Below, piece by piece: positions 52,722-60,935 of a stretch of 64,000 nucleotides of DNA (the first letter of the stretch is position 1; each line of letters starts with the position of its first letter). Origin of the DNA: Pseudomonas frederiksbergensis (GTDB lineage: Bacteria > Pseudomonadota > Gammaproteobacteria > Pseudomonadales > Pseudomonadaceae); assembly GCF_003732665.1 (NCBI RefSeq), contig NZ_MOBP01000012.1:618325-682324 (forward strand), given 5' to 3'. Made by a program: the position numbers and the translations under genes. The notes under the pieces were generated by a model. It searched no databases and was not told the DNA's origin. It worked only from the letters and a program-made list of their open reading frames with translations.

Positions 52722-52731
52722 ACTTCCTTGT
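52722..52731 (-). promoter_or_regulatory. Consensus RsmA/CsrA site over the aprA ribosome-binding site
   Basis: On the minus strand ACAAGGAAGU fits the consensus (A/U)CANGGANG(U/A) at every fixed position and covers the aprA Shine-Dalgarno. Gac/Rsm control of aprA is established in P. protegens; the site here supports it. Confidence 0.65.
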
Positions 52732-53133
52732 TAAGCAATGGAACAGTTTTTGTCAGATAGAGACAATCTCTGGCGAGATCGTCCTATCACTCGCCCAATG
52801 AAGGCGAAACGAAACTGACACAATTTGAAATCAAACGTCTAGTACTTTTTTTAGGTCAAATTGTTGTGTTCCAGCAAGTCCCCGGAAACAAGGGTTGAAA
52901 GGTCAAAATATAGTTTTAGATGGGTGGAATTGGGCGAATTGTCTGACAATTTCAAATTTAATTATTAAATAGAAGTAAGTTGTTTTTTGTCGAAGGCGTC
53001 TCACTTTGTTGGACTTATTAGTATGAGTGCCAGTGCATTGCCATCAACTAAATTCAAGCACTGATGAGTCGCTTTCATGAATGAGTGCGGACGGATTCCT
53101 GATCAATAAATCCGTCCCTCTCATCCTCACGCT
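52732..53133. other. AT-rich aprA upstream region
   Basis: About 400 bp without a gene, markedly AT-rich (especially 52840-52990), as in xenogeneic-silencer-bound promoters. A perfect palindrome TTTGAAATCAAA lies at 52824-52835 and AGAGA-CAA-TCTCT at 52759-52771. A hairpin is listed separately at 53089. I could not place a confident -35/-10 pair. Confidence 0.5.
53089..53117 (-). terminator. Hairpin after the orphan gene at 53134
   Basis: GGACGGATT and AATCCGTCC form a perfect 9-bp stem with an 11-base loop, 16 bp beyond the stop. No U-run follows on the minus strand, so termination is only likely. Confidence 0.4.
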
Positions 53134-53544
53134 CTAAGGCACTCGATCAATGCCTTCGATAGCAAACACTGCCTCAACATCCACTTGCTCGCCTGCCTGA
53201 GTATGGTAACGAAAATTCAATCGCCCATTGACTCGCTCCTCCGGCTGGTGATTCTGAAGGTGGATGGTGCCACTGACAGCTTCGAACACTTCCCCAGACG
53301 GGTTCACAAAATAGAAGAGACCCACCACAGAATCGCTGCCTACCTCGTACGTACCGCTCAGAGCATTTTCGTCGGCCAATCTAAAAGCGATACCTTCCCC
53401 GGCGAAACCTCCCGCATATCCGGTTACGTTCAAGTGGTGGTTGGAGTTATGTCGAAACACATTGGTTGAAGTGAAGGGCCTCTGCACCCCCGTGTAAAAA
53501 TTGGAAATAGTGCCTTTCATCGTGCCGGTGACAGTGCTGCTCAT
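53134..53544 (-). CDS. Hypothetical beta-rich protein with lux-box-like upstream element
   Basis: The 136-residue protein (TGTMKGTISNFYTGVQRPFTSTN...GSDSVVGLFYFVNPSGEVFEAVSGTIHL) is predicted mainly beta-strand, without signal peptide or known motif; I do not recognise a family. AAGGAGGGTTCGTC precedes the ATG, an excellent ribosome-binding site, and UCAAGGAGGG matches nine of ten RsmA consensus positions. The lux-box-like palindrome at 53619-53638 is 75 bp upstream. Confidence 0.8.
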   Translation of the reverse strand: MSSTVTGTMKGTISNFYTGVQRPFTSTNVFRHNSNHHLNVTGYAGGFAGEGIAFRLADENALSGTYEVGSDSVVGLFYFVNPSGEVFEAVSGTIHLQNHQPEERVNGRLNFRYHTQAGEQVDVEAVFAIEGIDRVP

Positions 53545-53618
53545 GACGAACCCTCCTTGAGTCGCCTCAATGGGAGGCGATTGCCGTCATGATTTAACCG
53601 ACAAATAAAAACGTTGAA

Positions 53619-53638
53619 ACCTGTCAGGATTGACAGGT
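53619..53638 (-). promoter_or_regulatory. lux-box-like palindrome, copy 3
   Basis: On the minus strand ACCTGTCAATCCTGACAGGT, a perfect 8-bp inverted repeat with 4-bp spacer, 75 bp before the ATG of the orphan gene. It shares ACCTGT, A at position 8 and CTGACAG with copies 1 and 2. Confidence 0.6.
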
Positions 53639-53677
53639 CTCAAGATCATTTTGCTATTTCAGACGATCTAGACTGAC

Positions 53678-54763
53678 TCAACTCCCCGTCCGAATCTTGT
53701 TCCAAACCCTTGTCCGGATCCGGTCAATGTTCAACGGCATCGCCTCCAGCGCGAACAATTTCCCCATCATTTCCGGGCTCGGGTAGACCTTGGTGTCGTT
53801 CTTGATCGCCGGGTCGATCAGGCTGTCGGCCTGTTCGTTGCCGTTGGCGTAGTGCACGTAGTTGCTGATGTCAGCCATGACGTCCGGGCGCAGCAGGTAG
53901 TTCATGAACGCATAGCCGGCCTTGTCGTCCGGGGCGTCGGCGGGCATGGCGACCATGTCGAACCAGATGGCGGCGCCTTCCTTGGGAATCGAATAGCCGA
54001 TGTCGATGCCGTTCTTGGCTTCCTTGGCGCGGTTTTCCGCCTGCAGGATGTCGCCGGAAAAGCCCACCGCCACGCAGATGTCGCCGTTGGCCAGGTCGCT
54101 GGTGTATTTCGAGGAATGGAAATAGCTGACGTATGGCCGAACTTTCAGCAGCAGCGCTTCAGCCTTTTTATAGTCTTCCGGGTTTTTGCTGTGGTGCGGC
54201 AAGCCCAGGTAATTCAGCGCCGCCGGGAGCAATTCCGGGCCGTTGTCGAGGATGGCCACGCCGCACTTTTGCAGCTTCTGCATGTTTTCCGGTTTGAAGA
54301 TCAAATCCCAGGAATCCACCGGCGCGTTATCGCCCAATACAGCCTTGACCTTGGCGATGTTGTAGCCGATGCCGGTGCTGCCCCACAGGTAGGGGAAGCC
54401 GTGTTCGTTGCCCGGATCGTTGGTCTGCAAAGCCTTGAGCAACACCGGGTTGAGGTTCTTCCAGTTCGGCAACTGGCTCTTGTCGAGCTTCTTCAGCGCC
54501 TTGCCTTCAATCTGCCGGGCCATGAAGTGGTTGGACGGGAACACCACGTCGTAACCGGATTTACCGGTCATCAACTTGCCGTCGAGGGTTTCGTTGCTGT
54601 CGTAGACGTCATAGGTGAAACCAATACCGGTTTCTTTCTGGAAGTTCTTGGTGGTGTTCGGGGCGATGTAGTCCGACCAGTTGTAGATCTTGACGGTCTC
54701 GGCCCCATGGCTGAGGGTCGCGACCAGTGCAAGGGGCGCCAGGGTCAATGTCTTTCGGATCAT
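53678..54763 (-). CDS. Polyamine-type ABC transporter substrate-binding protein (PotF/SpuD-like)
   Basis: The 361-residue periplasmic protein has a signal peptide (LTLAPLALVATLSHG) and the PotD/PotF fold signature (VKIYNWSDYIAPNTTKNFQKETG, DVVFPSNHFMARQI, VGFSGDILQAENRA). The NWSDY motif contacts putrescine/spermidine in this family. No ATPase or permease gene is beside it, so it must use a transporter encoded elsewhere. It is downstream of the cupin and the amine-oxidase-like gene. Confidence 0.92.
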   Translation of the reverse strand: MIRKTLTLAPLALVATLSHGAETVKIYNWSDYIAPNTTKNFQKETGIGFTYDVYDSNETLDGKLMTGKSGYDVVFPSNHFMARQIEGKALKKLDKSQLPNWKNLNPVLLKALQTNDPGNEHGFPYLWGSTGIGYNIAKVKAVLGDNAPVDSWDLIFKPENMQKLQKCGVAILDNGPELLPAALNYLGLPHHSKNPEDYKKAEALLLKVRPYVSYFHSSKYTSDLANGDICVAVGFSGDILQAENRAKEAKNGIDIGYSIPKEGAAIWFDMVAMPADAPDDKAGYAFMNYLLRPDVMADISNYVHYANGNEQADSLIDPAIKNDTKVYPSPEMMGKLFALEAMPLNIDRIRTRVWNKIRTGS

Positions 54764-54823
54764 GAGTCGATTCCTGTAAGGGTTGTTTTCTTTTTTGTTG
54801 GGCAGGCAATCAAAAGATCAAAA

Positions 54824-55165
54824 TCAAAAAATCAAAACGTAGGTCTTGCGCACGGTTTCCTGGATGTCCCAGATACCGAGGCTGTTGGCCGGCAACATCA
54901 GTGCATCGCCGGCTTCTATGTGCAGGGTTTCACCGTCGTCGGGAGTGAAGGTGCAGCGGCCCTGAATGAAGTGACAGAACTCCTGGGCCACAATCTGCCG
55001 CCGCCAGCGACCGGGGGTGCATTCCCAGACGCCGGTTTCGACGCCATCATCGCGCTCGACACAGGTGGTCGAGGCCACGGCCACCGGGGCTCCCAGGGGT
55101 ACGGCGACGGGGTTGGATTCGTCCAGCTTCAGGGTTGCGGTGTTCTTGAATTGGGTGATGCTCAT
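54824..55165 (-). CDS. Cupin-domain protein
   Basis: A 113-residue single cupin (GVWECTPGRWRRQIVAQEFCHFIQGRCTFTPDDGETLHIEAGDALMLPANSLGIWDI) of the DUF861/(S)-ureidoglycine aminohydrolase-like type often found beside polyamine/GABA oxidases. Exact role unknown. ATG 55165 has GGTAGGCCC upstream. It lies 18 bp after the FAD oxidoreductase gene, so it is in its operon. Confidence 0.85.
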   Translation of the reverse strand: MSITQFKNTATLKLDESNPVAVPLGAPVAVASTTCVERDDGVETGVWECTPGRWRRQIVAQEFCHFIQGRCTFTPDDGETLHIEAGDALMLPANSLGIWDIQETVRKTYVLIF

Positions 55166-55183
55166 GGGCCTACCTATCAATGT

Positions 55184-56590
55184 TTAGTGCATGAAACCTT
55201 CCATGAACCCCGCGACGCCGCTGGCCAGCTTGCGTCGCCAAGGCGCGGTGGCCGGGTTGGCGAGGGTCTGATCTTCGTGGACGAAGCTGCGGATGATTGC
55301 GTTGTAGCCGAGCCAGCGACAGGGCTCCGGTTCCCAGGCGCGCAGCGCGTCGAGGCCGCCCTGGGGGATGACCCAGGGCTGACGAACGAGGTCGGTCTCG
55401 CGCTCAAGGATCAGATCGGCCAGGGTGCGCCCGCCCAAATTGCTCGCGCCGACACCCTCCCCGCCATAACCGCCGGACAAGGCGATGCCGCTGGCGCGAT
55501 CGCAGAGCATGTGCGGCTTGAAATGGCGGGACATGCCCAGATTGCCGCCCCAGGCGTGGGTGATGCGCACGTTTTTCAATTGCGGGAACAGCTCGCCAAA
55601 CAGGTAGCGCCGCAGCTCGACTTCGCTGGTGGTGAGGTTGAAGTCGTGACGTAATTTGCCGGCAAACTGATAGCCACCCCGGGCGCCAAACACCAAGCGA
55701 TTGTCGGCGGTGCGCTGGCCGTAGGTAACCTGGCGACTGGCTTCGCTGAACGCCTGGCCCTGGCTCAGGCCGATTTCGTCCCAAGTGGCGGCGGACAGCG
55801 GCTCAGTGGCCACCAGCAAACTTTGCACCGGCAACTGATAGCGACCGAGTGGCGGCAGCGTGACGGAGTAACCTTCCACCGCCGGCACGACCCAGCGGCT
55901 GCGCACCGAGGCTTTCGCCGTGCGTAAACGACCGGACTGCCACTGGGTGACCGGGCTGTTTTCATAAATCTTGACGCCCATGCGCTCCACCGTCCGCGCC
56001 AGGCCCCGGACCAATTTGGCCGGGTTGATGGTCGCCACGTGCGGTGCGTAGATCCCGCCATAGGGCTTGGCAACCCGGATTTGCTGCGCCAGTTGTTCAG
56101 GGCTGAGCCAACGGTAATCGTTTTCGGTCAAACCCTGGCGATAGAGCTGGTCCAGATAACTGCGCAGGCTGGTTTCCTGCTCGGGATAACGGGCTGCGCA
56201 ATACAGCACCCCGCCCTTGCGATAATCGCAGTCGATGCCCTCACGTTCGAGAACAATCTCGACTTCATCGGGGATGTTATGCAACAGGTCAAACGAAGCG
56301 CGGCGTTGTTCGGCCGGCAGGTTGGCGAGCAAACGGTCCTCGCCCAGCAAGTTGCCCATCAACCAGCCACCATTGCGGCCCGATGCGCCAAACCCGGCGG
56401 TTTGCGCTTCGACGATGGCAATGTCCAGGCCCGGGGCCAGGCGCTTGAGGTAATACGCGGTCCACAGCCCGGTGTAACCCGCGCCGATGATGGCCACGTC
56501 GACGTCCAGATCCTGTTCCAGGGCCGCGCGCGCCTGCAACGGCTCGTCGAGTTGATCCATCCATAAACTGATCCCGCGCCACGCCGACAT
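55184..56590 (-). CDS. FAD-dependent oxidoreductase, PuuB-like (gamma-glutamylputrescine oxidase family)
   Basis: The 468-residue DAO-family flavoenzyme has the dinucleotide-binding motif VAIIGAGYTGLWTAYYLKR near residue 36, GASGRNGGW and the C-terminal GYGGEGVGASNLGGRTLADL loop. It resembles PuuB, which oxidises gamma-glutamylputrescine in polyamine breakdown. The context (PotF-like binding protein, cupin) supports polyamine use. ATG 56590 has GGAG 6 bases upstream; a GTG at 56605 is less likely. Confidence 0.88.
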   Translation of the reverse strand: MSAWRGISLWMDQLDEPLQARAALEQDLDVDVAIIGAGYTGLWTAYYLKRLAPGLDIAIVEAQTAGFGASGRNGGWLMGNLLGEDRLLANLPAEQRRASFDLLHNIPDEVEIVLEREGIDCDYRKGGVLYCAARYPEQETSLRSYLDQLYRQGLTENDYRWLSPEQLAQQIRVAKPYGGIYAPHVATINPAKLVRGLARTVERMGVKIYENSPVTQWQSGRLRTAKASVRSRWVVPAVEGYSVTLPPLGRYQLPVQSLLVATEPLSAATWDEIGLSQGQAFSEASRQVTYGQRTADNRLVFGARGGYQFAGKLRHDFNLTTSEVELRRYLFGELFPQLKNVRITHAWGGNLGMSRHFKPHMLCDRASGIALSGGYGGEGVGASNLGGRTLADLILERETDLVRQPWVIPQGGLDALRAWEPEPCRWLGYNAIIRSFVHEDQTLANPATAPWRRKLASGVAGFMEGFMH

Positions 56591-56641
56591 ACACCACTCC
56601 GCCACTCAACACATCGATGGCGTCGATCCTAGTGCGTGACC

Positions 56642-57457
56642 TCAGAGGCTGTCTTGCGCGCGTGCACGCAAAGAAATTTGTTTGACGTAGGCTTTGGGCG
56701 ACTGGCCGGTGTGTTGGCGGAAACAGCTGTAAAACGCCGACAACGAGTTGAAACCGGCGGCAAACGCCAGTTCATCGACCCGCAGCGGCGGCGTGGCTTT
56801 ATCCAGCACCGCGAGCAAATGCTGCAAACGCGCCTGGTTGACGTAGCGGTAGAAGCTTTGACCGAGAACCTGATTCAAGAGGTAAGAAATCTGATTACGG
56901 CTGTAACCGCACTCCTTCGCTACCCGCTGTAGATCGAGCTCGGGGTCCAGGTACGGTTGCTGGCGCTGGAAGTATTGCTGCAGGTCTTCGGCCATGAAGC
57001 TCAATTGGCGTGGCGACAAGCCGAGCCGGCTGGCCGCCGGGCGCAGGGTATTGGCGGTTTTGCTGGCCGGTTGTTCGCGCACCAGGGACGCGTATTCGTT
57101 GACGCGCCAGATCAAACCGTCGCGCACGGTGATGGCCTCGCTGGAGCGAAACGACACCAGCCCGTCAGTGCCGCGCAGGGTCATTTGGTATTGAATGAAG
57201 GCGGTGTTGCCGTCCAGGCGGATGCGATCCGAGTGCTCAAGCGCTTCGCCGGGATTGCGCGGCATGCTGTCGCGCACGTACTCGCGTAGTTCGTCCAGGC
57301 CCATGACCCGGTTCTGGAAAAAGTCGCTGTACTGGATGTCCGGGTGATACAGGGCCATCACGCCGTCCAGGTCCCGGTGTTTCCAGCACAGGTGGTAGCG
57401 CATGACCGTTTCGCCCGTGGCCTGGGTTTGCAGTGGGCCATCATCATCGGCGTGCAT
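56642..57457 (-). CDS. SnoaL-like domain fused to AraC-type DNA-binding domain
   Basis: A 271-residue regulator. Residues about 15-110 (YHLCWKHRDLDGVMALYHPDIQYSDFF) form a SnoaL/NTF2-like pocket. Residues about 165-265 form two AraC helix-turn-helices (LQRVAKECGYSRNQISYLLNQVLG; VDELAFAAGFNSLSAFYSCFRQHTG). The NTF2-like domain is the likely ligand sensor. It is upstream of the oxidoreductase-cupin-PotF set, same strand, 51 bp away, and probably controls it. Confidence 0.88.
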   Translation of the reverse strand: MHADDDGPLQTQATGETVMRYHLCWKHRDLDGVMALYHPDIQYSDFFQNRVMGLDELREYVRDSMPRNPGEALEHSDRIRLDGNTAFIQYQMTLRGTDGLVSFRSSEAITVRDGLIWRVNEYASLVREQPASKTANTLRPAASRLGLSPRQLSFMAEDLQQYFQRQQPYLDPELDLQRVAKECGYSRNQISYLLNQVLGQSFYRYVNQARLQHLLAVLDKATPPLRVDELAFAAGFNSLSAFYSCFRQHTGQSPKAYVKQISLRARAQDSL

Positions 57458-57700
57458 AAAGGGCTCGGCGAAAAAAACCGAGCTTGCCCAAGTTCGACGT
57501 CGGCTTCAATGGCCAATCCATAGTGGCGTTTTGGCGATAACCCTCGGCGACGTGACCCATATCAAAAAAAATCACACCAATCGCCAAACGGACTGAAAAA
57601 ATCCACATGGTTTTCACATCCGGATGCTACTTTTAAAAGCAATCACCGGTTGAACCAAGATGGTTCTACCCCTCCTCACATGAGCTAAAGGAAGCGCTCG

Positions 57701-57724
57701 ATGACTAAGGTGGGCAACACATGA
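57701..57724 (+). CDS. Seven-codon mini-ORF upstream of DUF1652
   Basis: ATG ACT AAG GTG GGC AAC ACA TGA encodes MTKVGNT and its stop overlaps the ATG of the DUF1652 gene (ATGA at 57721-57724). It has its own AAAGGAAG 6-7 bases before the start. It may be a translational-coupling leader; no direct evidence it is translated. An imperfect inverted repeat (GTTGAACC-AAGAT-GGTTCTAC) lies about 35 bp upstream. Confidence 0.4.
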   Translation: MTKVGNT

Positions 57725-57996
57725 ACAAAGGGTCTTTCAGCAAAGTCACCTTTCCAAACGCCTGCCAGCTGATGCGCTGGCATTTTCATCCCATGGGTTT
57801 CGAGGCGAGCATGGACGCGCCGGGCAGCATGATTGCCCGTCTGTTTGACCGTGCCAGTGGCGAAACCATGATCGCCATCGCCGGTATTCCCTGCGCGACC
57901 GTGATGAATGCCGCGGATGTCGAACGAATAATCGAAGCGGTGGAGGATGAGCTGGAAGCGTTCATTCCACCGGTGGCGCTCCAGAGCTATGCCTGA
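57721..57996 (+). CDS. DUF1652 protein
   Basis: A 91-residue soluble protein (NACQLMRWHFHPMGFEASMDAPGSMIARLFDRASGETMIAIAGIPC) of the Pseudomonas-specific DUF1652 family; function unknown. AAGGTGGGCAACAC precedes the ATG. Transcription ends at the strong hairpin at 58017. Confidence 0.88.
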   Translation: MNKGSFSKVTFPNACQLMRWHFHPMGFEASMDAPGSMIARLFDRASGETMIAIAGIPCATVMNAADVERIIEAVEDELEAFIPPVALQSYA

Positions 57997-58016
57997 GTTC
58001 TTGGCGCCGCAAAGCG

Positions 58017-58043
58017 AAAAGCCCACTTGATGTGGGCTTTTTT
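58017..58043 (+). terminator. Rho-independent terminator after DUF1652
   Basis: AAAAGCCCAC-TTGAT-GTGGGC followed by T6: 6-bp GC stem with flanking A/T complementarity and a U-run on the plus strand. Confidence 0.88.
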
Positions 58044-58079
58044 GTGGGCGTTGCAATATCTGAATGCAGTGATGTCCAT

Positions 58080-58169
58080 TGTGGGAGCGGGCTTGCTCGC
58101 GAAGGCGTCGTATCAGTCGACATCTCTATCAACTGAAGCACGCCTTCGCGAGCAAGCCCGCTCCCGCAA
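58080..58169. repeat. REPIN, type A
   Basis: Inverted arms GTGGGAGCGGGCTTGCTCGC and GAGCAAGCCCGCTCCCGCAA between the terminator and the helicase stop codon. Confidence 0.9.
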
Positions 58170-58181
58170 GAGTCGGCGGGG

Positions 58182-60656
58182 TCAGGCGGATTTTGCGCTC
58201 TGTCGATGATCGACAAAGAAGGCCTTGCCCTTGCCCACCTTGTCCGACGCTTTCGGCATATTCACAGCGTGGTTGTCCTGGCTATCGACATACCAATAGC
58301 AATGACTCACCGCCCGGGTGATCCCGACATAGGCCAGCCGCAGAATCTCGTCTTTTTGTGCCGTGTCATACGCTTCGCTGTCGCCAGCCTTGCCGAGTCC
58401 GGCCATGCGATACACCTGGTTTTTGTAGGGCGAACTGGTCAAATGCTGGCAATCACCCAGCAAAAATACCGCATCCGCCTGCAGTCCCTTGGCGCTGTGG
58501 TAGGTCAGTTGCTTGAGGCGGCGAGCGTTGTACGGCAAGTTAGAATCCACATTAACTACAGACTGAATATGCTCTTCTATCAATAACTTATCGCTGCTTT
58601 TTCGATACAGCATCAAGATAGAATCGCCCCGTCGGTAATGCTCAATCAACCGCTGGGCCATGCCCTGATCATCACGATCCAGCACGTTGACCGGTTGCAG
58701 CGGCTTGAGCTCGCCGCTGGCCTTGGCCTTTTTGCCGGGAATGGCCGGTGCAGCCTTCACGATATGCTCGGCGGCATCGATGATGTGCTGATGGCTGCGA
58801 TAGTTGTCGCTAAGCATCACCCGTGTCGTACTCGGCGACGGGAATTCCTTGTTGAACTCCATGAAGTACGTGGGCGAACTGCCACGCCAGCCGTAGATCG
58901 ACTGCCAGTCATCGCCCACGCAAAGCAACGACGAACGCTGGGCCCCGCGCCCTACGTGCATGGCCGGGCCACGACTACGGATTTCGGCGAGGCTGGCACG
59001 AATCCAGGAGACGATCTGCGGTGATACGTCTTGAAATTCGTCGATCATCAGATGCGACAGCGGCCTGAGCAGTTCATCGCTCAAAAGTTTGAGGTTTTCC
59101 GGTGAGTGTTCGCTAAACAAGGCAAACATCCGGTTGTAGGTCATTACTGGCGGCTTTTGGTCGAGCAAGTGATCCTCAAGTGACCGCCAGAAAATGCTCA
59201 AAGCCTCAAAGAAGAACCGGTCCGGGTCGTCCTTGGCGAAACTCATCTGGCCTACCGCGTTCGGCACGTCCAGGCCCAGGTTTTCGATAAACCCGGCGGC
59301 GGCGACAAAGCTGTCCAGCAACGGCGCAGAAGCCAGCTCACCTTTGACCTTGTAGTCGAAGCCCGGCCCGGCACTGGCATCCCCGGCCAACGAGGCCAAA
59401 ACACGTTTCGATGATTCGTAACTATCTATCCATATCAATGGCTTACGACAGAAAGCTTGAAACAGGGTGCGCTTTACCGCCCACTCTGCCCGCACGCTCA
59501 ACTTGGCATTCGGGCGGCTGAGCTGCGGGTTTTCTCGCGGATCGAAGCCCAGCACCACCCAGGCGTCGAGGCTTGGAATATAGCCATGGCAATGGAAGCT
59601 CGAGCCGTTGATATCGAAAGTCTGGCGGTTTGGCTCGATGCCCTTGATCGGCCAGGCACCGGCACGAAACCACAGGTCTTCAATCGTGTCGCAGAGTTCT
59701 TCATCGCGCTTGGCCGCCAGTTCGGTCACCGCCATGCGCTTTTGCACATCCGGGTGATCGCGCTCCAACTCCTTGAGCTGCAAGGCGTGGCGGGACAACG
59801 GCTGGATCAGTTCGCGGAATCGCTCATTACGGGTAAATAGACTGTGATAGCAGGCATTGAGCTGCTGCCGCTGGGCGTCGTTGATGCGCAGGTCGAACGG
59901 GTTGCTGTCAGCCTCTTCGTCACCGCTTTGCGGGCGGTTACTGAGGTTTTCGAAGGCTTGCAGACGCTCGAATCCCGGCAGGCTGCGCACCATCGGCAGA
60001 ATCCGCGAGTGGAAGGTGCGCACCAGTTCCCGCGCTTCTTTCAGGCTGAGCGCACGGCCCCACAAGGCAAACAGCTCGATCAGCTTATTAATGAAGTCTT
60101 TGCGCGACTCGCGGGTGAAGGTCACCACGGTCATCGAGCTGAGTTCAAAACCCAGGTAGTGGGTCAGCAGCAGAATGCGCAGCACCAGGGTCGTCGATTT
60201 GCCCGCACCAGCACCGGCGATCACCGAGGTCGAGGGCGTGTCGCTGAAGATCATCTTCCACTGCGCAACGCTGGGCTGGGCATGGACCGGCAGCAGGCGT
60301 GCGACGTCAGCCTTCATGCGTTTTTTGATTTCGGCGCTTAATGGCAGGCGCCAATCATCGAACAGATTGTCATCGACATTCGGCGGCCGGTGCTCGGTGG
60401 AGCGCGAGTCGCGGATCAGCAGCACCTGGCGACCTTCTTCCAACCCTTCGGCCTTGCCCTCCTTGAACCCGTAATCCACCCCGGCGCTGTGACCGCTGCG
60501 AAAGCCATCGGCCTGGCCGTGCAGCCAGGAAGCACGATGTTGTGCGCGCATTTGGGTCAGGCCATAGTCGAAAAACCGGGCGGCCAGACGCTTGAGCAGC
60601 GGCATCTCGGCCAGGGGACGAAGTTCGGGAGGAAGATCGGGGGTGTGTTGCGGCAC
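58182..60656 (-). CDS. UvrD/Rep-family superfamily 1 helicase
   Basis: The 824-residue ATP-dependent 3'-5' helicase has motif I GAGAGKST (148-155), motif II IDEFQDVS, motif III GDDWQSIYGWRGS, motif V TYHSAKGLQAD and motif VI AYVGITRAV. The N terminus carries glycine-spaced helices (HGQADGFRSGHSAGVDYGFK), a Yae1-like pattern, before the motor domain. It resembles stand-alone HelD/helicase IV-type enzymes; the exact role is not evident. The start is GTG 60656 with GGAG upstream. No nuclease or defence partner is beside it. Confidence 0.88.
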   Translation of the reverse strand: MPQHTPDLPPELRPLAEMPLLKRLAARFFDYGLTQMRAQHRASWLHGQADGFRSGHSAGVDYGFKEGKAEGLEEGRQVLLIRDSRSTEHRPPNVDDNLFDDWRLPLSAEIKKRMKADVARLLPVHAQPSVAQWKMIFSDTPSTSVIAGAGAGKSTTLVLRILLLTHYLGFELSSMTVVTFTRESRKDFINKLIELFALWGRALSLKEARELVRTFHSRILPMVRSLPGFERLQAFENLSNRPQSGDEEADSNPFDLRINDAQRQQLNACYHSLFTRNERFRELIQPLSRHALQLKELERDHPDVQKRMAVTELAAKRDEELCDTIEDLWFRAGAWPIKGIEPNRQTFDINGSSFHCHGYIPSLDAWVVLGFDPRENPQLSRPNAKLSVRAEWAVKRTLFQAFCRKPLIWIDSYESSKRVLASLAGDASAGPGFDYKVKGELASAPLLDSFVAAAGFIENLGLDVPNAVGQMSFAKDDPDRFFFEALSIFWRSLEDHLLDQKPPVMTYNRMFALFSEHSPENLKLLSDELLRPLSHLMIDEFQDVSPQIVSWIRASLAEIRSRGPAMHVGRGAQRSSLLCVGDDWQSIYGWRGSSPTYFMEFNKEFPSPSTTRVMLSDNYRSHQHIIDAAEHIVKAAPAIPGKKAKASGELKPLQPVNVLDRDDQGMAQRLIEHYRRGDSILMLYRKSSDKLLIEEHIQSVVNVDSNLPYNARRLKQLTYHSAKGLQADAVFLLGDCQHLTSSPYKNQVYRMAGLGKAGDSEAYDTAQKDEILRLAYVGITRAVSHCYWYVDSQDNHAVNMPKASDKVGKGKAFFVDHRQSAKSA

Positions 60657-60935
60657 GCGGACTGACTCCAGGGTGTGAGGCTGTTGAGGGCTATGGTGTC
60701 TGCATTTGCCGTTTTGTTCTAGTGAAATGCTTACAGGTCATTGGCTTATGCGATGAAGTGAAGGCTGGGTGAGAACGTTTCGAGGTTATTTAACATCAAT
60801 CAATTCGATTGTTTTGAGGCACTTTTTACGCTTTTTATCGATTATCGCCTGATAGATGATGCACGCCATCAACCACCGGTTCTTGTTTCGTGGCCCAGGC
60901 GCACTGCCCCATGACGAACCTTTCAGGAGACGATC

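Noticed and set aside
53619..53638. LexA (SOS) box
   Set aside because: The Pseudomonas SOS box is CTGTATATAAATACAG-like; these palindromes lack the AT-alternating centre and fit a LuxR-type operator better.
58182..60656. Anti-phage defence helicase
   Set aside because: UvrD-family helicases occur in defence systems, but this one has no nuclease, OLD/TOPRIM or other defence partner and stands between ordinary genes.
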